NCBI GenBank assembly: GCA_020744225.1
Contig: JAGMWG010000013.1
Location: forward strand, 1,302,001-1,366,000
Length of the DNA stretch: 64,000 bases
Direction of reading: 5' to 3'
DNA from: Paraphoma chrysanthemicola
Lineage: Eukaryota; Ascomycota; Dothideomycetes; Pleosporales; Phaeosphaeriaceae
A program made the position numbers and the translations under genes. The first letter of the stretch is position 1; each line of letters starts with the position of its first letter. Shown here piece by piece: positions 44,677 through 55,705 of the stretch. Below the pieces are notes generated by a model. It worked only from the letters and a program-made list of their open reading frames with translations. It ran no database searches and was not told where the DNA came from.

Positions 44677-46251
44677 ATGTCTCGACCGTACATCTTGGCA
44701 CTTCTGAGCCTGTTGTTGCATTTTATCCCATCCTGGGCGAAGAACTTCTCGAATCCCGTGTTCTACGCAGACTATCCTGACAATGACATCTCCCTTGGTC
44801 CGGATGGCGCATACTATTACTCGGCTTCGAACTTCCATTACAGTCCCGGCGCACCTATACTTCGATCATGGGATCTTGTCAATTGGGAACCTGTGGGCCA
44901 CTCCATCCCACGCCTAGACTTCGGTGATGGATATGATCTTCCTGCCACGGGCCAGCGAGCATACCGCTATGGAACTTGGGCATCTACCTTGCGCTATCGC
45001 AAGAGCAACAAGACCTGGTACTGGATGGGCTGCACGAACTTTTGGAACAATTGGGTCTTCACTGCTGCATCTGCTGAAGGTCCATGGTCGTATGCAGCAT
45101 ACCTGGGTGGCGGAGATTGCTACTACGATAGCGGACTACTAATTGACGATAATGACGATATGTACATCGTGTACGGAAATGGACAAATTAAAGTGGCTCA
45201 GCTTGCAGCGGACGGCCTGAGCCAGATTAAGACGCAGCCAGTGTTCAAAGCATCGGATGCAGGTGTCGAGTACATGGAGGGAAGTCGAATGTACCAGATC
45301 AATGGCACTTACTACATCTTAAACGATCAGCCCGGTAGCACTGCATTCGTATGGAAGTCGAAGAGTCCATGGGGCCCATATGAGCACAAGGTGCTAGTGA
45401 AAGACGTTACATCGCCTGTCGCAGCTGGCAGCTCGCCACATCAGGGCAGTCTTATACAGACTGCTAATGGTGCCTGGTACTTTATGTCTTTCACCTGGGC
45501 ATACCCCTCAGGTCGCATGCCAGTGCTGGCACCTATCAAGTGGGAAGCGGACGGCTTCCCATCATTCGTCAAGGGCGACAATGGCGGCTGGGGCAAGAGC
45601 TACCCTCTCCCACTTCCAGCCAAAGCAGTAAAGCCACTGACTGGTACTTACCGCTTCGAAGGTCCAGCACTCGGACCAACCTTTGAGTGGAACCACAATC
45701 CCGACACGAGCAAGTTCTCAGTAAACAAAGGACTCGTGCTCCAAACTGCAAGTGTCACGACAGATCTCTACTCGGCCCGAAATACCCTCACACATCGAAT
45801 CTTTGGAGAGTTTCCGGTTGGAACTGTCGAGATCGACTTCACCTCAATGGCCGATGGCGATCGTAGCGGGTTTGGAGCGTTCCGCGATCGTAGCGCTTAT
45901 ATTGGTATCCACCGCGAAGGCAACAATTATAGCATTGTGGCCGCACACAACATGACTCAGGACGAGTATTCCGGCGAGACTCTCGATCTCGGCCGCGTAG
46001 TTGAGACTGTTCCGGTGCGCGAAGGTGTACGCAAGATTTGGTTCCGAGCGGCGCTAGATGCGAGAGCAATCGGCAGCCGGGATGCGAACTTCTCGTACAG
46101 TTATGACGGGCGGAAATTTGTGCGACTAGGCGAAACATACGAGATGTATACTGGGTGGGCCTTTTTCTTAGGTTATCGGTTCGCCTTCATCAATTATGCT
46201 ACGAAGGCGCTGGGTGGTTCTGTAAAGATTACCACTTTCACGTCTTCCTAA
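44677..46251 (+). CDS. Secreted glycoside hydrolase family 43 protein
   Basis: Single exon, 524 residues. A signal peptide (MSRPYILALLSLLLHFIPSWA) precedes the five-bladed propeller: NPVFYADYPDNDISLGPDGAYYYSAS, with Asp at about 32 as the likely base. LLIDDNDDMYIVYGNG follows, and EGSRMYQINGTYY supplies a Glu at about 201 as the likely acid. The C-terminal 200 residues form a second beta domain (LTHRIFGEFPVGTVEIDF to WAFFLGYRFAFINY), as in GH43 enzymes with a beta-xylosidase C-terminal or DUF1349-like module. Substrate is probably xylan- or arabinan-derived oligosaccharide. An AA9 enzyme gene lies 380 bp downstream in convergent orientation, fitting plant cell-wall degradation. Confidence 0.92.
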   Translation: MSRPYILALLSLLLHFIPSWAKNFSNPVFYADYPDNDISLGPDGAYYYSASNFHYSPGAPILRSWDLVNWEPVGHSIPRLDFGDGYDLPATGQRAYRYGTWASTLRYRKSNKTWYWMGCTNFWNNWVFTAASAEGPWSYAAYLGGGDCYYDSGLLIDDNDDMYIVYGNGQIKVAQLAADGLSQIKTQPVFKASDAGVEYMEGSRMYQINGTYYILNDQPGSTAFVWKSKSPWGPYEHKVLVKDVTSPVAAGSSPHQGSLIQTANGAWYFMSFTWAYPSGRMPVLAPIKWEADGFPSFVKGDNGGWGKSYPLPLPAKAVKPLTGTYRFEGPALGPTFEWNHNPDTSKFSVNKGLVLQTASVTTDLYSARNTLTHRIFGEFPVGTVEIDFTSMADGDRSGFGAFRDRSAYIGIHREGNNYSIVAAHNMTQDEYSGETLDLGRVVETVPVREGVRKIWFRAALDARAIGSRDANFSYSYDGRKFVRLGETYEMYTGWAFFLGYRFAFINYATKALGGSVKITTFTSS

Positions 46252-46629
46252 GTATAGCCCTATCTCCACACGACCAAGAACCCCAGATTTCAGACACAAC
46301 ATCAATTAATAAACACTGTTACTTATTCCTATCAAATACAACGCCTGCGCATTCGCCCGCCACCTTTCGTTCAATTGTATCACTGGAGACACCACGTTGT
46401 TCAAGCGAATAGGAGACTAGTTGCCCGAACTTCTACTACTTTGTCATCTCGCAGAAGCAGCATGAGTAGACGGCTTAGGGATTTATTGCAGAGCGAGCAC
46501 ACCAGCGCTCGACATGACTGGAATTGAATCTATCTAATCTCTTGTACATCCATTTGAGGGCAAGCAACCTACTCCTCTCGACGCTAGGAAAGCACAGAAG
46601 GTCTTACAACTACCAATCCAAGGGAGTTT
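46252..46629. other. Spacer between convergent GH43 and AA9 genes
   Basis: 378 bp without a supported coding feature; it should contain both terminators. Confidence 0.5.
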
Positions 46630-47452
46630 TCAGCAGGTAAATGTTGGTGGTCCAGGATTAGTGTAAGTAGTAGGTACAGGGTAGTTGATATTGATCAAGA
46701 TTCCTGGGTCGCTCGCCTTTTGGTTATTAGCACCTGTCATCCTTCGATTGTATGCGTGGTAACAATACCTTATAAGCGCCAGGAAAGGCGACAAGGTTCC
46801 TGGGCGCCGTGCTACCGCCACCAGTAACCTGGAGCTGTGCACAAGAGAGATAGAATTGAGCTCCACCGCTGCTTTGAGCAACATGGAGGCCGATATGCTC
46901 ATTGCGCATCAGGTACTTGCCGGGTGCGATGCAGTTTGGAATGGTGATGTCGTAGTTGGCGGCACCTAGGTATTTGTAAGCTAATGTTTGGAAAACACAA
47001 TGAATTTCAGGATTTACTCTGCCAGGTCAGTTGCGAGCCAAATTTTGGCTGCTCGGCATAAATGCGGAACCACACAGCACCAGTGGGATCCCACGTGTTG
47101 ATGTCCTGACCGTCAGGCACCCTGGCCAGGTAGGATTGGAAGGGACCGGGATGATAGGCGTTTGGATTGACATTGACCTTCACGCTGGCTCCAGCGGCGA
47201 CGCTCAAGGTGTTGGTACCAGCGTTGAGCTGGTTGCAACGAATGTCGCTGCTGGTTACGTCGCCAACAAAACCGTTGTTCTGCCAATTCTTGGCTTGTCG
47301 CACCGCGGACCAAGGTGCAACGCCGTTGATGATTGGAAGAGTGTCTGTTACGCGTGAGTAAGGAATATGGTGTGTGCAAGATACACAATTCAGGTCATAC
47401 AGTGAGCGGTAGCCACCCATGTGGTGGCGAGTAGGACGAGAGTAGACTTCAT
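46630..47452 (-). CDS. AA9 (GH61) lytic polysaccharide monooxygenase
   Basis: Four exons: 47452-47401, 47344-47018, 46965-46769 and 46716-46630; introns of 52-56 bp all keep phase. The product has 220 residues. The signal peptide MKSTLVLLATTWVATA is followed directly by HYTLPIING, so the mature protein starts with the His of the copper brace. The second brace His is in NPNAYHPGPFQSYLARV. The axial region is HIGLHVAQSSGGAQFYLSC with the conserved Gln and Tyr. The disulfide Cys in DIRCNQ and the C-terminal PTFTC also match. It oxidatively cleaves cellulose or xyloglucan. No CBM1 is attached, so this is a single-domain enzyme. Confidence 0.92.
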
Positions 47453-48450
47453 CTTGACGGCTCAGATCGATGAATAGGTTAGGTGAGATGCAAGGCGCGC
47501 AGCTGGTATCGACATATTGAGCTTTCTCATCTGAGATTTATAGTCTGAAGTTTTTTTGAACTCACGAGGGGACCGGAATTCGCAGAATTGGGCCGGTGAG
47601 TATAGCAAACGACCTGAGGTTTCGGCCCAGGGTAAAACGGACGAGGCTGGAAGGAGCATATAACTGCTTGGCATAGATTATTCAAAGCGAGAATCATTAC
47701 CCAGTGCGGACGGCCAGTAGAGATGACTTAGCACTAACTACGGATGTTACTTCCGCTAGAACATGTGAACCAATCACATCTCCCGTAATGCTTGACATAA
47801 GTATATTGCCGACGTCATCGCCACGTCCCATGCAATATAACATTGATGAGCCGGGATCACAAGCCTAGGTAAAATGATCGACATGCTCAAGAGCCGCACA
47901 GTGCATGAATTACCACAATCCTACCTTCTTGTCGCTACCACCACTAAAGTCCTGTACTAACGGCGCGGGTTTAATTGCCAAACTCCTTCTACGGCCCTGT
48001 ACGGGCCCTTCTGATATCCCGGCACCGCACCCCCTTGCCCACCCACAGCGCTGGAAATGATGTATCAACGCTACTCCCCTTCACTGCCGGTTCCGATCCG
48101 TCTGCGAATGAATAACACTTGCCTAGTGTCTGGCCTTGGTTCTTGTCACAGTGGATCTGTACGTCACTGGTGGTGATGATTGAAACAGCGCGGACGAAGG
48201 CAGTCATTTTCGAAGCACGGACTGCCATACCCAGGGCGGCAAGATAAGGGCATCAGCGGGCGGACATCGCCGGTGAAGGAGCTGAACGGGACGAAGGGAT
48301 CGATTATCTTGCCGAAGGGGGTGTAATTCGCGTTGAAGTCGCGGGGACAGAGAGATACGGCGGGGTCAGTGGTGTTTTTGAGGAGGGGAAAGAAGAGTGC
48401 GGTGTGAAAACGGTTGGGTCGTGAAAGAAGGCGCATAGACAAAGGTAGCC
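47453..48450. other. No clear gene; possible continuation of a broken gene
   Basis: Minus-strand frames at 47989-48228 and 48164-48442 might be later exons of the fragment at 48451-48852, but no consistent splice chain was found and no domain is seen. The left part is the AA9 promoter. Confidence 0.4.
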
Positions 48451-48852
48451 TTACGATGGGCAGCCGATCTCTTGGAGGAGAGAGAGCAAAGAGTGCGGAG
48501 GAGAGCCAGGAAAGTAGGTCGGGTTGGTCGAAAGATCGAGCTTAATCCCGTGGGTGACGCACTGGGTGGGAAGAGAAGAGGATGAAATAGCCGACGAAGC
48601 CGTCATTGGCGGTTTGTTGCCGAGGCTGAGAGGGAATGCGTACACTTCATCGCAGCCTTGCGCATAGGCGGAAGTGATGATACCCGTGTCAATGGTGATG
48701 AAGCTGCCTCCTTCGAGGTCGGATTGATCTGTGCAAGGTCCATCGGCGAGCTTGGTGCTCCAGACTGCGTTGACGAGAGCGAGAGGCCGAGCGAGGAGCG
48801 AGCTAAGGATTGTATTGTAGCTACTTGGGGTCGAGGTAGCGTTGTCAAGAGA
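48451..48852 (-). pseudogene. Fragment of an unrecognised gene, 5' end missing
   Basis: A 133-codon open stretch begins at a good acceptor (CCTAACTAATTAG, boundary 48852/48853) and reads through VWSTKLADGPCTDQSDLEGG and GCDEVYAFPLSLGNKP. It ends at TAA 48451, where GTAAGG could also be a donor. No ATG exon is found upstream; the sequence there turns into repeat-like DNA leading to the decayed recombinase gene. It looks coding because it is stop-free with balanced composition, but no family is recognised. It could be a gene cut at its 5' end by an insertion. Confidence 0.35.
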
Positions 48853-49241
48853 CTAATTAGTTAGGAGCCGTTGTGAGCTAGGCGACGAGTGTGTTGAGTT
48901 AACCTAAGACCTATGGTTAAATCAACTCAGCTCGAAAAATCAACTCAACAGGGATATTGCGCTCTTTCTGGCTAGCTTGTATTGCCTAACCGCCTTGCTC
49001 GCCTCAACAAGTTTCTGCCGACACGAATAGCAGGAATAGGTGGTCAGTACAGAAAGGCAAGGTTAGGAACAGACCTCTCTTGGTCCTGTTTAACGCTTAA
49101 CCCCTGAAGATCACTTGTGGTCGAATTCTGTAGTTAACGCGTCCACTCTGTATTTTATGGTTAGGTCTCGCTGTAGATTACAATAATCATATGTCTCATA
49201 AAGCTTTGCTTTAACGCTTCTCTCTACCTACTATCTTCTAG
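48853..49241. other. Repeat-like boundary DNA with TTGAGTT/AACTCAA motifs
   Basis: No gene. It contains TTGAGTTAACC (about 48894) and nearby ATCAACTCA at two places (48921, 48940), forming partial inverted and direct repeats. This may be the edge of the degraded element to the right, but no matching opposite end was found. Confidence 0.4.
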
Positions 49242-51879
49242 ATGGAGACGTTCATTTTCTATCGTTGCTATGGTGTGCTTATCTGCAAGCTATGCAGGTC
49301 TGCTATTCCACCCTTATCCCTTCAAAGTCATATCAAGTCACGACACAACGATATTGCGTATTTTATCACTAGCCTTAACTTTAATGTATACAGGAAACGC
49401 ACAAAACCTGCGGCAATGCTTGCAGCTCTTTTGCAAGAAAAATATAGCCTTCTTAATCCACGCTACACCTAGATACCAACTCCATTACCAACAGAGCCGC
49501 CAGTTCTAGAGTTAAAGCTATACCGTAGCTTCCGTTGTAGTCGCTGTCTGAAAATAATGACTAAATCAAGATATGCCCACGCGCGGATGCAGACCCATTT
49601 TAACAAACACCAGATCATTCCACGAGAAAAGAGCAAACCAGGAAAAGTTGTTACCGTGCCATAGGACGAAGGACTAATCTATTCAGAAGTATCCTGCCAG
49701 CGCTTCTTTTCTTATAGTGCACAGAGCTCTTTTTTTAAAGTCTGTGTGCTAAGTGTTGTGCGGGAGCTGGTAAAGTCTCACCCCTCTCAACCGAGTCAAG
49801 ATACTAAGCTGCTTAAGGCGTTAGTTAAAGAGCAGCTTCATCATAATGCTGCCAAGCAAGAAATCTAAGCGAAGACATACTGTAGTCATACCACAAAGAT
49901 AGAAGTCTCTCCCTAGCTCGAGATAACACGGTAGCCACGCTTTTTCAATGGATTAAATATAGAAAAAGTAGCGCCGCTAGCATACGGTCCGAACCCGATA
50001 ACAGAACCCTTACTAGTCATCCTGTCTAAGAGCGTAGATCAAGTTGTTAAGCAGGCACACTAGTCTATTTGTGAAGACAAGATCAGCGTGTTTAACCAGG
50101 CGAAGATAAACAATTTCATAAGCAGCCAGTCAAGTCGCTACGACCATATAATTATAGTTAAGCTCTAGAAAGAGACATTCTAAGCATATAAGAGCCTGTA
50201 GAAAAACCTACTCTGCTTTGTTTACTAAATAAGTCAGCCTAGTTCGCAGATTTTACTACTCCACAAATTTATAAGTATGCAGCTTATCTGTCTCGATCGA
50301 GCCATGTCTCTTTTGCAGGAACTACTGTCTCTAAGGCGCTTAGCAACAGACAGGAATTTAGATTTCTAGGAAGAAACAGAGCTACTAGATAATTTGGATA
50401 AGTCATGTCTGCACTTATGCATCTCTCTACTCAATTATACTCTACGAGGTAATTATTTCGAAAGCGTAGTCCTTAGCTTTCTCGCTGTTCTAAGAATTAA
50501 TAGGAAACCCGGAGGCGTGTTCCAAAGCCCTATGAGTTACTCGCTAGATCTGTCGAAGTTCATAAAGATTGCGCAGATGCTTGTTGTGCAGCAGGCTGTT
50601 TCAGCTGCAGACAATAGCGAAGTCGAACATCTATTAGATCTGCTAGACGAGATAAAGAAAAGATTCATGATGCGAGAATCGCGAACCGCATTCGACTAGG
50701 CTTCCCGTCTACGAGCGTATGCTAAGAAGGTAGTCAGCAATACCACTTCGCTTGGTTACATTACCTAGTCCGAGGTTGCCCAAACAGTATTCTACTAAGA
50801 CGCGAGTTTTAGTATAGATTCTCTGCGCAGTTTTTTTGCCGCTCAGGTCCGCAAGGCACAGAAAGAGCTCAAGAGTCTTCTCCTCCTTCACACGGACGAG
50901 AAGCGAGAAGATATCGTGCCAACCTTTTTCCTCCACCAACTTCAAGACGACCCGAGTAACAGCCAAAAGAGCTAGAATTTCCTTAAGGACCCACGAAATG
51001 CAGATCAGCTACAAGAAGATAGAGAAAGATAGCTTCTTAATAGGGTGCTGGAAAACGACTAGCTCAGAGACGAAATGCTTCAATTTACGAAAGAGTCCCA
51101 AATCCACTGGAATAGAAAGGCTGTCTAAGCCTACTTTGCCCAGGTCGACCAATTCTTAGAAACGCTGCTCCTGTTATTTGATGTCACCCTTAGCTAGCCA
51201 GCACGTAGTTCTAAGCTTCTATCCTTGCAGCATTGCAATACTGCGCAAGGGCACCATAGGAGCACCTTTATTAAGAACGGCATAGTTAGCACTATAAACG
51301 TCCTACCACAAGGGCTACAACATCACCAGATCTACCAAGATTATTCATCGCTATCTCCCAAAAGAAGTAAGCGAACTTTTTGTTTACTATCTCTAGCTAG
51401 TCCTTCCTTTCTAAGAGAAGCTTAACGTTCTCGTAAACAACCGCAAGAACCCGCCATCAACATTCCTATAGCCAAAAGAAAGTAGGAGTTAGAACACCAA
51501 TCGTCTTAGCAAAGTGATTGCAAGAGAAGCAGCGTTTCACTTAGATACCAAGCTCAACATATTATCTTATCGCCATCTCGCCATCGCGATATCACGTCAG
51601 CATCTTCCATGTAGGGGTTTTGAACGAGACTACAGAGTCGATAAAAGGTTAGCTGACGAGCAGGCATATAATGGAAGCTAGATAGCAGGCACGGTGTATG
51701 CCCAAGGACTACAGGAGGCCCCTAGACATGTTAAGATGCAGAGCATAGAGTATCAATCAGTCAGTCAGGCATGGCATAGCTTTCTAGGTTTCCGAGTGTA
51801 TCTCAGTGCGCGCAAGCGTCCACTTGCAGAGGATCAAAGTATAGGAAATGCCCAGAAGAGGATTCGCACAGAGGATTAA
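49242..51879 (+). pseudogene. Degraded OrsD-finger / tyrosine-recombinase-like gene (relic A)
   Basis: Fragments in shifting frames preserve a family layout. At 49242 comes the OrsD-type finger: YGVLICKLCRSAI, then LQSHIKSRHNDI. At about 50394-51160 there is a helical middle part (HLLDLLDEIKKRFMMRESRT). At about 51200 PARSSKLLSLQH matches PARGSEITTTRH of the copy at 59.7 kb. At 51540-51830 GFERDYRVDKRLADEQAYN and IAGTVYAQGLQEAP precede SQAWHSFLGF, matching STAWHRFLGV of that copy. Many in-frame TAG codons stand where related proteins have Gln or Trp, as RIP would cause. No helicase segment was found. The gene is dead. Confidence 0.7.
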
Positions 51880-52099
51880 TACGATTGTTAGAGCGATGCC
51901 TGACGTGAACCACCGTCCCGAAAATGTCAGAGAACATATTACAAGACATGATCTTTTCGTGAACGAGCCAGAGCCAGTTATTATCTGCCGTTCCTGCAAA
52001 TACTCTCTTGGCGATTCTCCAAACGCCGTCGCAAACCACCTCGCCGAGAAGCATAACGTACCCAAATCGAGTACAAAAGAGCTGTATATTATTAGCTAG
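51848..52099 (+). pseudogene. OrsD-type zinc-finger fragment (relic B)
   Basis: An 83-codon frame carries DLFVNEPEPVIICRSCKYSL followed by NAVANHLAEKHNV. That is a C-x2-C...H-x4-H finger of the OrsD/DUF3505 type and so resembles the N-terminus of a second element. It is in a different frame from relic A and overlaps its end. Stops follow at once. It is probably the start of another truncated element. Confidence 0.55.
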
Positions 52100-52818
52100 A
52101 ATTAGCGACTAGCTATAGGTAGAAGTACTAGCAAGTGGAGCAGCCTAGCGTAGATTACTGTGCGACAGTAGCTCCAAGATAATTAGTAACCTCTACGTAC
52201 TCTAGGACGGCTTACAGGTTCAGACGAATTTCTTAGAAGACCTAAACAGCTAGAACAGTGTTGTAGTAGCTCTGTAGCAAAGGACGTCTGACCTGCGATA
52301 GACCGAGGCTCTCTACTAGTTAGGCGGCGAGGCGACGATACGATGGTATTTTCAGCATCGGCAAGGTATAGTTTGCCTTCGATAGGGATAGCAGGAGACT
52401 TACGAGTATGCATACCAAATACTGGGACGCTGGCCGAGTTGTAGATGTTTTTTGTTGATGTACCGCTCATGTTTTTCGAAGCAGGGGGTTTTTCGACCTA
52501 TAGTGAGGGACTTTGGGTCCTCAGCACAGTGCACGGGACTTAGCAGCCTAGCGAAGGGCGCCTTTGGCACGTGGACACGAACGTTTGGTCGATGGCGGGC
52601 TGAAAGTTCACGCATGCAGGGTAGGAGCCACGCACACCGCTTCTGACTGTTATCTAGAGGGGGGCGTTAAAGGCGACAAGCCGCTGTTGAAAGGCTTGTC
52701 TGGATGTTATTCTGGAAGAGCTGAATGCACTTTCGCAAGATGATCATGCAGGCGAACTTTTGTCCCGTTCAGCATCGATCCTTATGAAACTTGACTAAGT
52801 ATAGGCGGTTACAAGCCG
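52100..52818. other. Decayed DNA between relic B and the glycine-rich gene
   Basis: No supported gene. Short frames on both strands (52183-52470 minus, 52452-52646 plus) have no domain. It probably holds more degraded element sequence on the left and the 3' flank of the glycine-rich gene on the right. Confidence 0.45.
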
Positions 52819-54126
52819 TCAATGTCCTGGCGCTAATTGTTTCAACGACAGTAGAGCCGTTCCTAGCTTATTAATTCTGCCAATCTCTGGTGCCGTAGGA
52901 GAAAACGGCGCACTCTTCAGCAGCGCCACATCAGCCTGCAACCAATCAACGGATTCCTTGAAGGCAGCCATCATTGCCGGTGTAATTTCCGCGGATTCTG
53001 CCAGCGCTGTTTGCTCTCGCTGCAGGCGTGCAAAAATCATTTCCATCTGATCGAGGTCTAGAATACCCCCAGACTGAGCATTAGACAATGCCACTGTGTC
53101 TCCGGAGTCGGCCTCCTCCCTCTGCGATTTGCCTTCGGTGCCAGATTGACCCTTTTCTGGAGGCCAGGGGCCAACACTTGGATCGCCGGGTCCAATACCG
53201 AAGCCAAAGATGTGCTCAATTTCGCCTCTGCTGCCGCCCTCCCCAGGGTCACCGCCTTTTGTCGAGCGTAAGGGTCCTTGCGCGACATCGATATCAAAGA
53301 GAGGATTCCCGGAGTATGCTACGTTGACTCTGCCGCGTTTCCCCCATTTGCCGGCATTGCCACCATCTCCGCCAGAGCCTCCAGGTCCGACATACCTAGC
53401 TGCGCCTGTAAACATTTTGACGTTCCCGGGATGGTGCGAGTCTACAGTGAGGTTGCCACCGGCACCTCCTTTTCCACCGTTCTGGCCAGTCCCGCCCTGA
53501 CCGCCGTTGACGTTGAGTAAAAGCGAGCATTTGGTAGGCGACGCAGACATAAGACGGGCTTTGAGGTTGATAATGCCTCCAGCTCTTCCATTATTACCAT
53601 CTGAACCACTGACACCATTCCCTCCAGGTCCACCAAGATTTGCATTTGGATCAGTGACAGGTGGCAGGGTCTTAGGCCTTGCAATGATCCAATCTTCTTG
53701 GGACATCCAGGGGAACCTCCCCCAATTCAAGCCACATGCTTGGCCTTTCACACCGTCGTCTGCGGCTTGGGCAAACCCGACCTGAGAATCTCTCCCGGAG
53801 CAGTCAAACTGAATGGCATTGTTCAATGACCCTGAGGGCGATGCCACGCAGAATATCCTGTTTGCCGTGATTGTCAACGTCTTCTCCTTGAAGTTGAAGT
53901 TGCTACCCGCGTAGATGTAGACATCTTCTGCATGGATCTCGATGCTCTTAGAGGCGCTGCGTCCCTCCTTCACTGTCACTTTAGTCGTGGCCACGTTGTC
54001 GTCCCGGTATTCGGCCCATGCTCCGACTTGGTCAGATGGTATCAGGGTGATTGATCGGTAAGCGATAATGTATTTCGTCAAATCGCGATCGGGGAGCAGC
54101 TTAACGCGATAGTATAGAGGATCCAT
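52819..54126 (-). CDS. Glycine-rich repeat protein of unknown function
   Basis: Single exon, 435 residues, ATG at 54126 (MDPLYYRVKLLPDRDL). Residues 1-120 look like a beta-rich, possibly beta-helical region (KTLTITANRIFCVASPSG). Residues about 165-330 are collagen-like or glycine-rich, with GGPGGNGVSGSDGNNGRAGG, GGQGGTGQNGGKGGAGG and GPGGSGGDGGNAGKWGKRG. The last 90 residues are helical (QMEMIFARLQREQTALAESA). No signal peptide is visible. It is transcribed divergently from the small gene at 55311 and the Hint-domain gene. The combination of beta and Gly-rich repeats suggests an elongated structural or adhesive protein. No function is known to me; the frame is long and clean, so the gene is real. 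Confidence 0.75.
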   Translation of the reverse strand: MDPLYYRVKLLPDRDLTKYIIAYRSITLIPSDQVGAWAEYRDDNVATTKVTVKEGRSASKSIEIHAEDVYIYAGSNFNFKEKTLTITANRIFCVASPSGSLNNAIQFDCSGRDSQVGFAQAADDGVKGQACGLNWGRFPWMSQEDWIIARPKTLPPVTDPNANLGGPGGNGVSGSDGNNGRAGGIINLKARLMSASPTKCSLLLNVNGGQGGTGQNGGKGGAGGNLTVDSHHPGNVKMFTGAARYVGPGGSGGDGGNAGKWGKRGRVNVAYSGNPLFDIDVAQGPLRSTKGGDPGEGGSRGEIEHIFGFGIGPGDPSVGPWPPEKGQSGTEGKSQREEADSGDTVALSNAQSGGILDLDQMEMIFARLQREQTALAESAEITPAMMAAFKESVDWLQADVALLKSAPFSPTAPEIGRINKLGTALLSLKQLAPGH

Positions 54127-55310
54127 TGAGTTGATGCGTAGTATGGAGATAGGGGCGCTCAGTTTCTGTGATTTAGGTGAGCTATCTGGAACTTTGCGAG
54201 GCGAGCAATCTATGCAGTTTTATGACATTTGAATTTCCGCTTAACTGAGGTTGGCAGGCCAAACTCCTTCAGCTACCTGCCACCCTGTTAGGAAATGTTG
54301 TAGGGAAAAGGTCCAGACCCGAATGAAAGGCGAATGGCGATCTGCTCAGCTATCACTGCAGAAACAACCCAGCAGCTGATATTGAAGGGCTGTGCTTTTT
54401 TTTTCAAGGACGGTGGCTAGCTGTGACTCGCTCGCATGTCTCGTTTGATGCTGTACATAGCTCATTCAGCTTTATAGGCTGAATATGACAAGGTTAAAAC
54501 GGCGCTGTGCATGTTTGAGACGTTCAGCTCGTGTGGGAAGGCAAGATAGGTGAATCCATGTTCGTGGCGTAGTTCAGCTTGACATCTAGAACCTAAAAGG
54601 TTTGCCCCACCTCAGCTCCATTAACTCAGTCAGCCCAGTCTGCAAGGCAGACGGGAACTGCGGCCAATCCGCCAACTTAATCTGCGTCTGAAACTTCTGA
54701 CCGATTAGAGAGTTCTATCATGTTGGAAACTCTGATAGCATCTTAAGAAAATCGTTTTATTTTCTTTGTTTTAAATTGATACGGTTGCTTGTGACGTCAC
54801 TGTTATTAACAGAAGAGAACGCGTAAAAGTGTCCACCTTGGGATAGAAAGCCATCGTCGAAATGCTCGCAATGGAAGTATGTTCTTGTTCTTAGTATACG
54901 TTGCTTTCCTTCATCAGAAATTGGCTGACTTCGGAGAAGCGGTACGCGATACACTGTGACATTGACGAAAATGGTTTAGTTTCCCACCCGATGGTTATCA
55001 ATCTAAACAATGAACACAGCAGCTTTGAACGAAACTCCTTTAATACATCTTCGAACTACCAGCCTTTTCTAAATGAGGCTTTCAGCTGCTGACTTTTCGC
55101 CCTCATTCTTCGCATTCGCATAGGAGCGGAACCTTGCGCTATTCACACATTATGCTCAAGGTTCGTGCCTCGTTGGTCAGCCCACACCTTGCTGGATGCC
55201 TTCCGCTTCGTAGTGCGAAGCATGATAAACGTACATAGTTTCGCTACTAAGTGACTCTCGCAGATTGTCCCACACCCTCCCTTTTACTCTCACCATCATT
55301 CACTCGAGAC
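54127..55310. other. Divergent intergenic region, 1.2 kb
   Basis: It separates the glycine-rich gene (minus) from the small gene at 55311 (plus) and should contain both promoters. No supported gene; frames near 54757-55092 are short and overlap. Confidence 0.5.
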
Positions 55311-55610
55311 ATGGCTTCCACTACTTCTGAGGACGTTGAGTCCTTCTTCTTAGCAGTCAAAGACTTCAAAGATTTTGACCATGCTGAATACGTGGATAGG
55401 ATCAAAGAGGCGGCCAAGCACACAAGCGCATTAAGCCATTTCACCGGAATCATGGATATACCTAGTGTGGGGCAATCGACAACCGTCTTTGATGCCATTG
55501 ATTGTGCAGACGATCTACGGAAGCTTGCTGCATCAACTATTGCTCTTCAAATGACCAAATTGACGGAAAACCAAGAATTTCAGGATATTGTGGATAAGGT
55601 CAGGCCCTAA
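55311..55610 (+). CDS. Small acidic helical protein, or decayed first exon of the Hint gene
   Basis: A 99-codon frame with a good ATG (MASTTSEDVESFFLAVKD) encodes a mostly helical acidic protein: IKEAAKHTSALSHFTGIMD, FDAIDCADDLRKLAASTIAL. It ends at a TAA where another frame takes over with plausible coding sequence (ALIHISGDRGTELKARIRR) interrupted by two TGA codons. That second frame runs on into the first exon of the Hint gene. So this may be the true N-terminus of a longer Hint protein that has suffered a one-base deletion and two nonsense changes, or simply a separate small gene. No domain is recognised. Confidence 0.5.
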   Translation: MASTTSEDVESFFLAVKDFKDFDHAEYVDRIKEAAKHTSALSHFTGIMDIPSVGQSTTVFDAIDCADDLRKLAASTIALQMTKLTENQEFQDIVDKVRP

Positions 55611-55705
55611 TCCATATATCAGGAGACAGAGGTACTGAGCTGAAAGCTAGGATACGGCGCTGAGTCTCAAGAAGAAGTCTCTTGCAAGGATGATTCCCGC
55701 TCTTT

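Noticed and set aside
48890..48950. TTGAGTT/AACTCAA motifs as a terminal inverted repeat
   Set aside because: The arms are imperfect and no partner was found at the right side of the relics near 52 kb.
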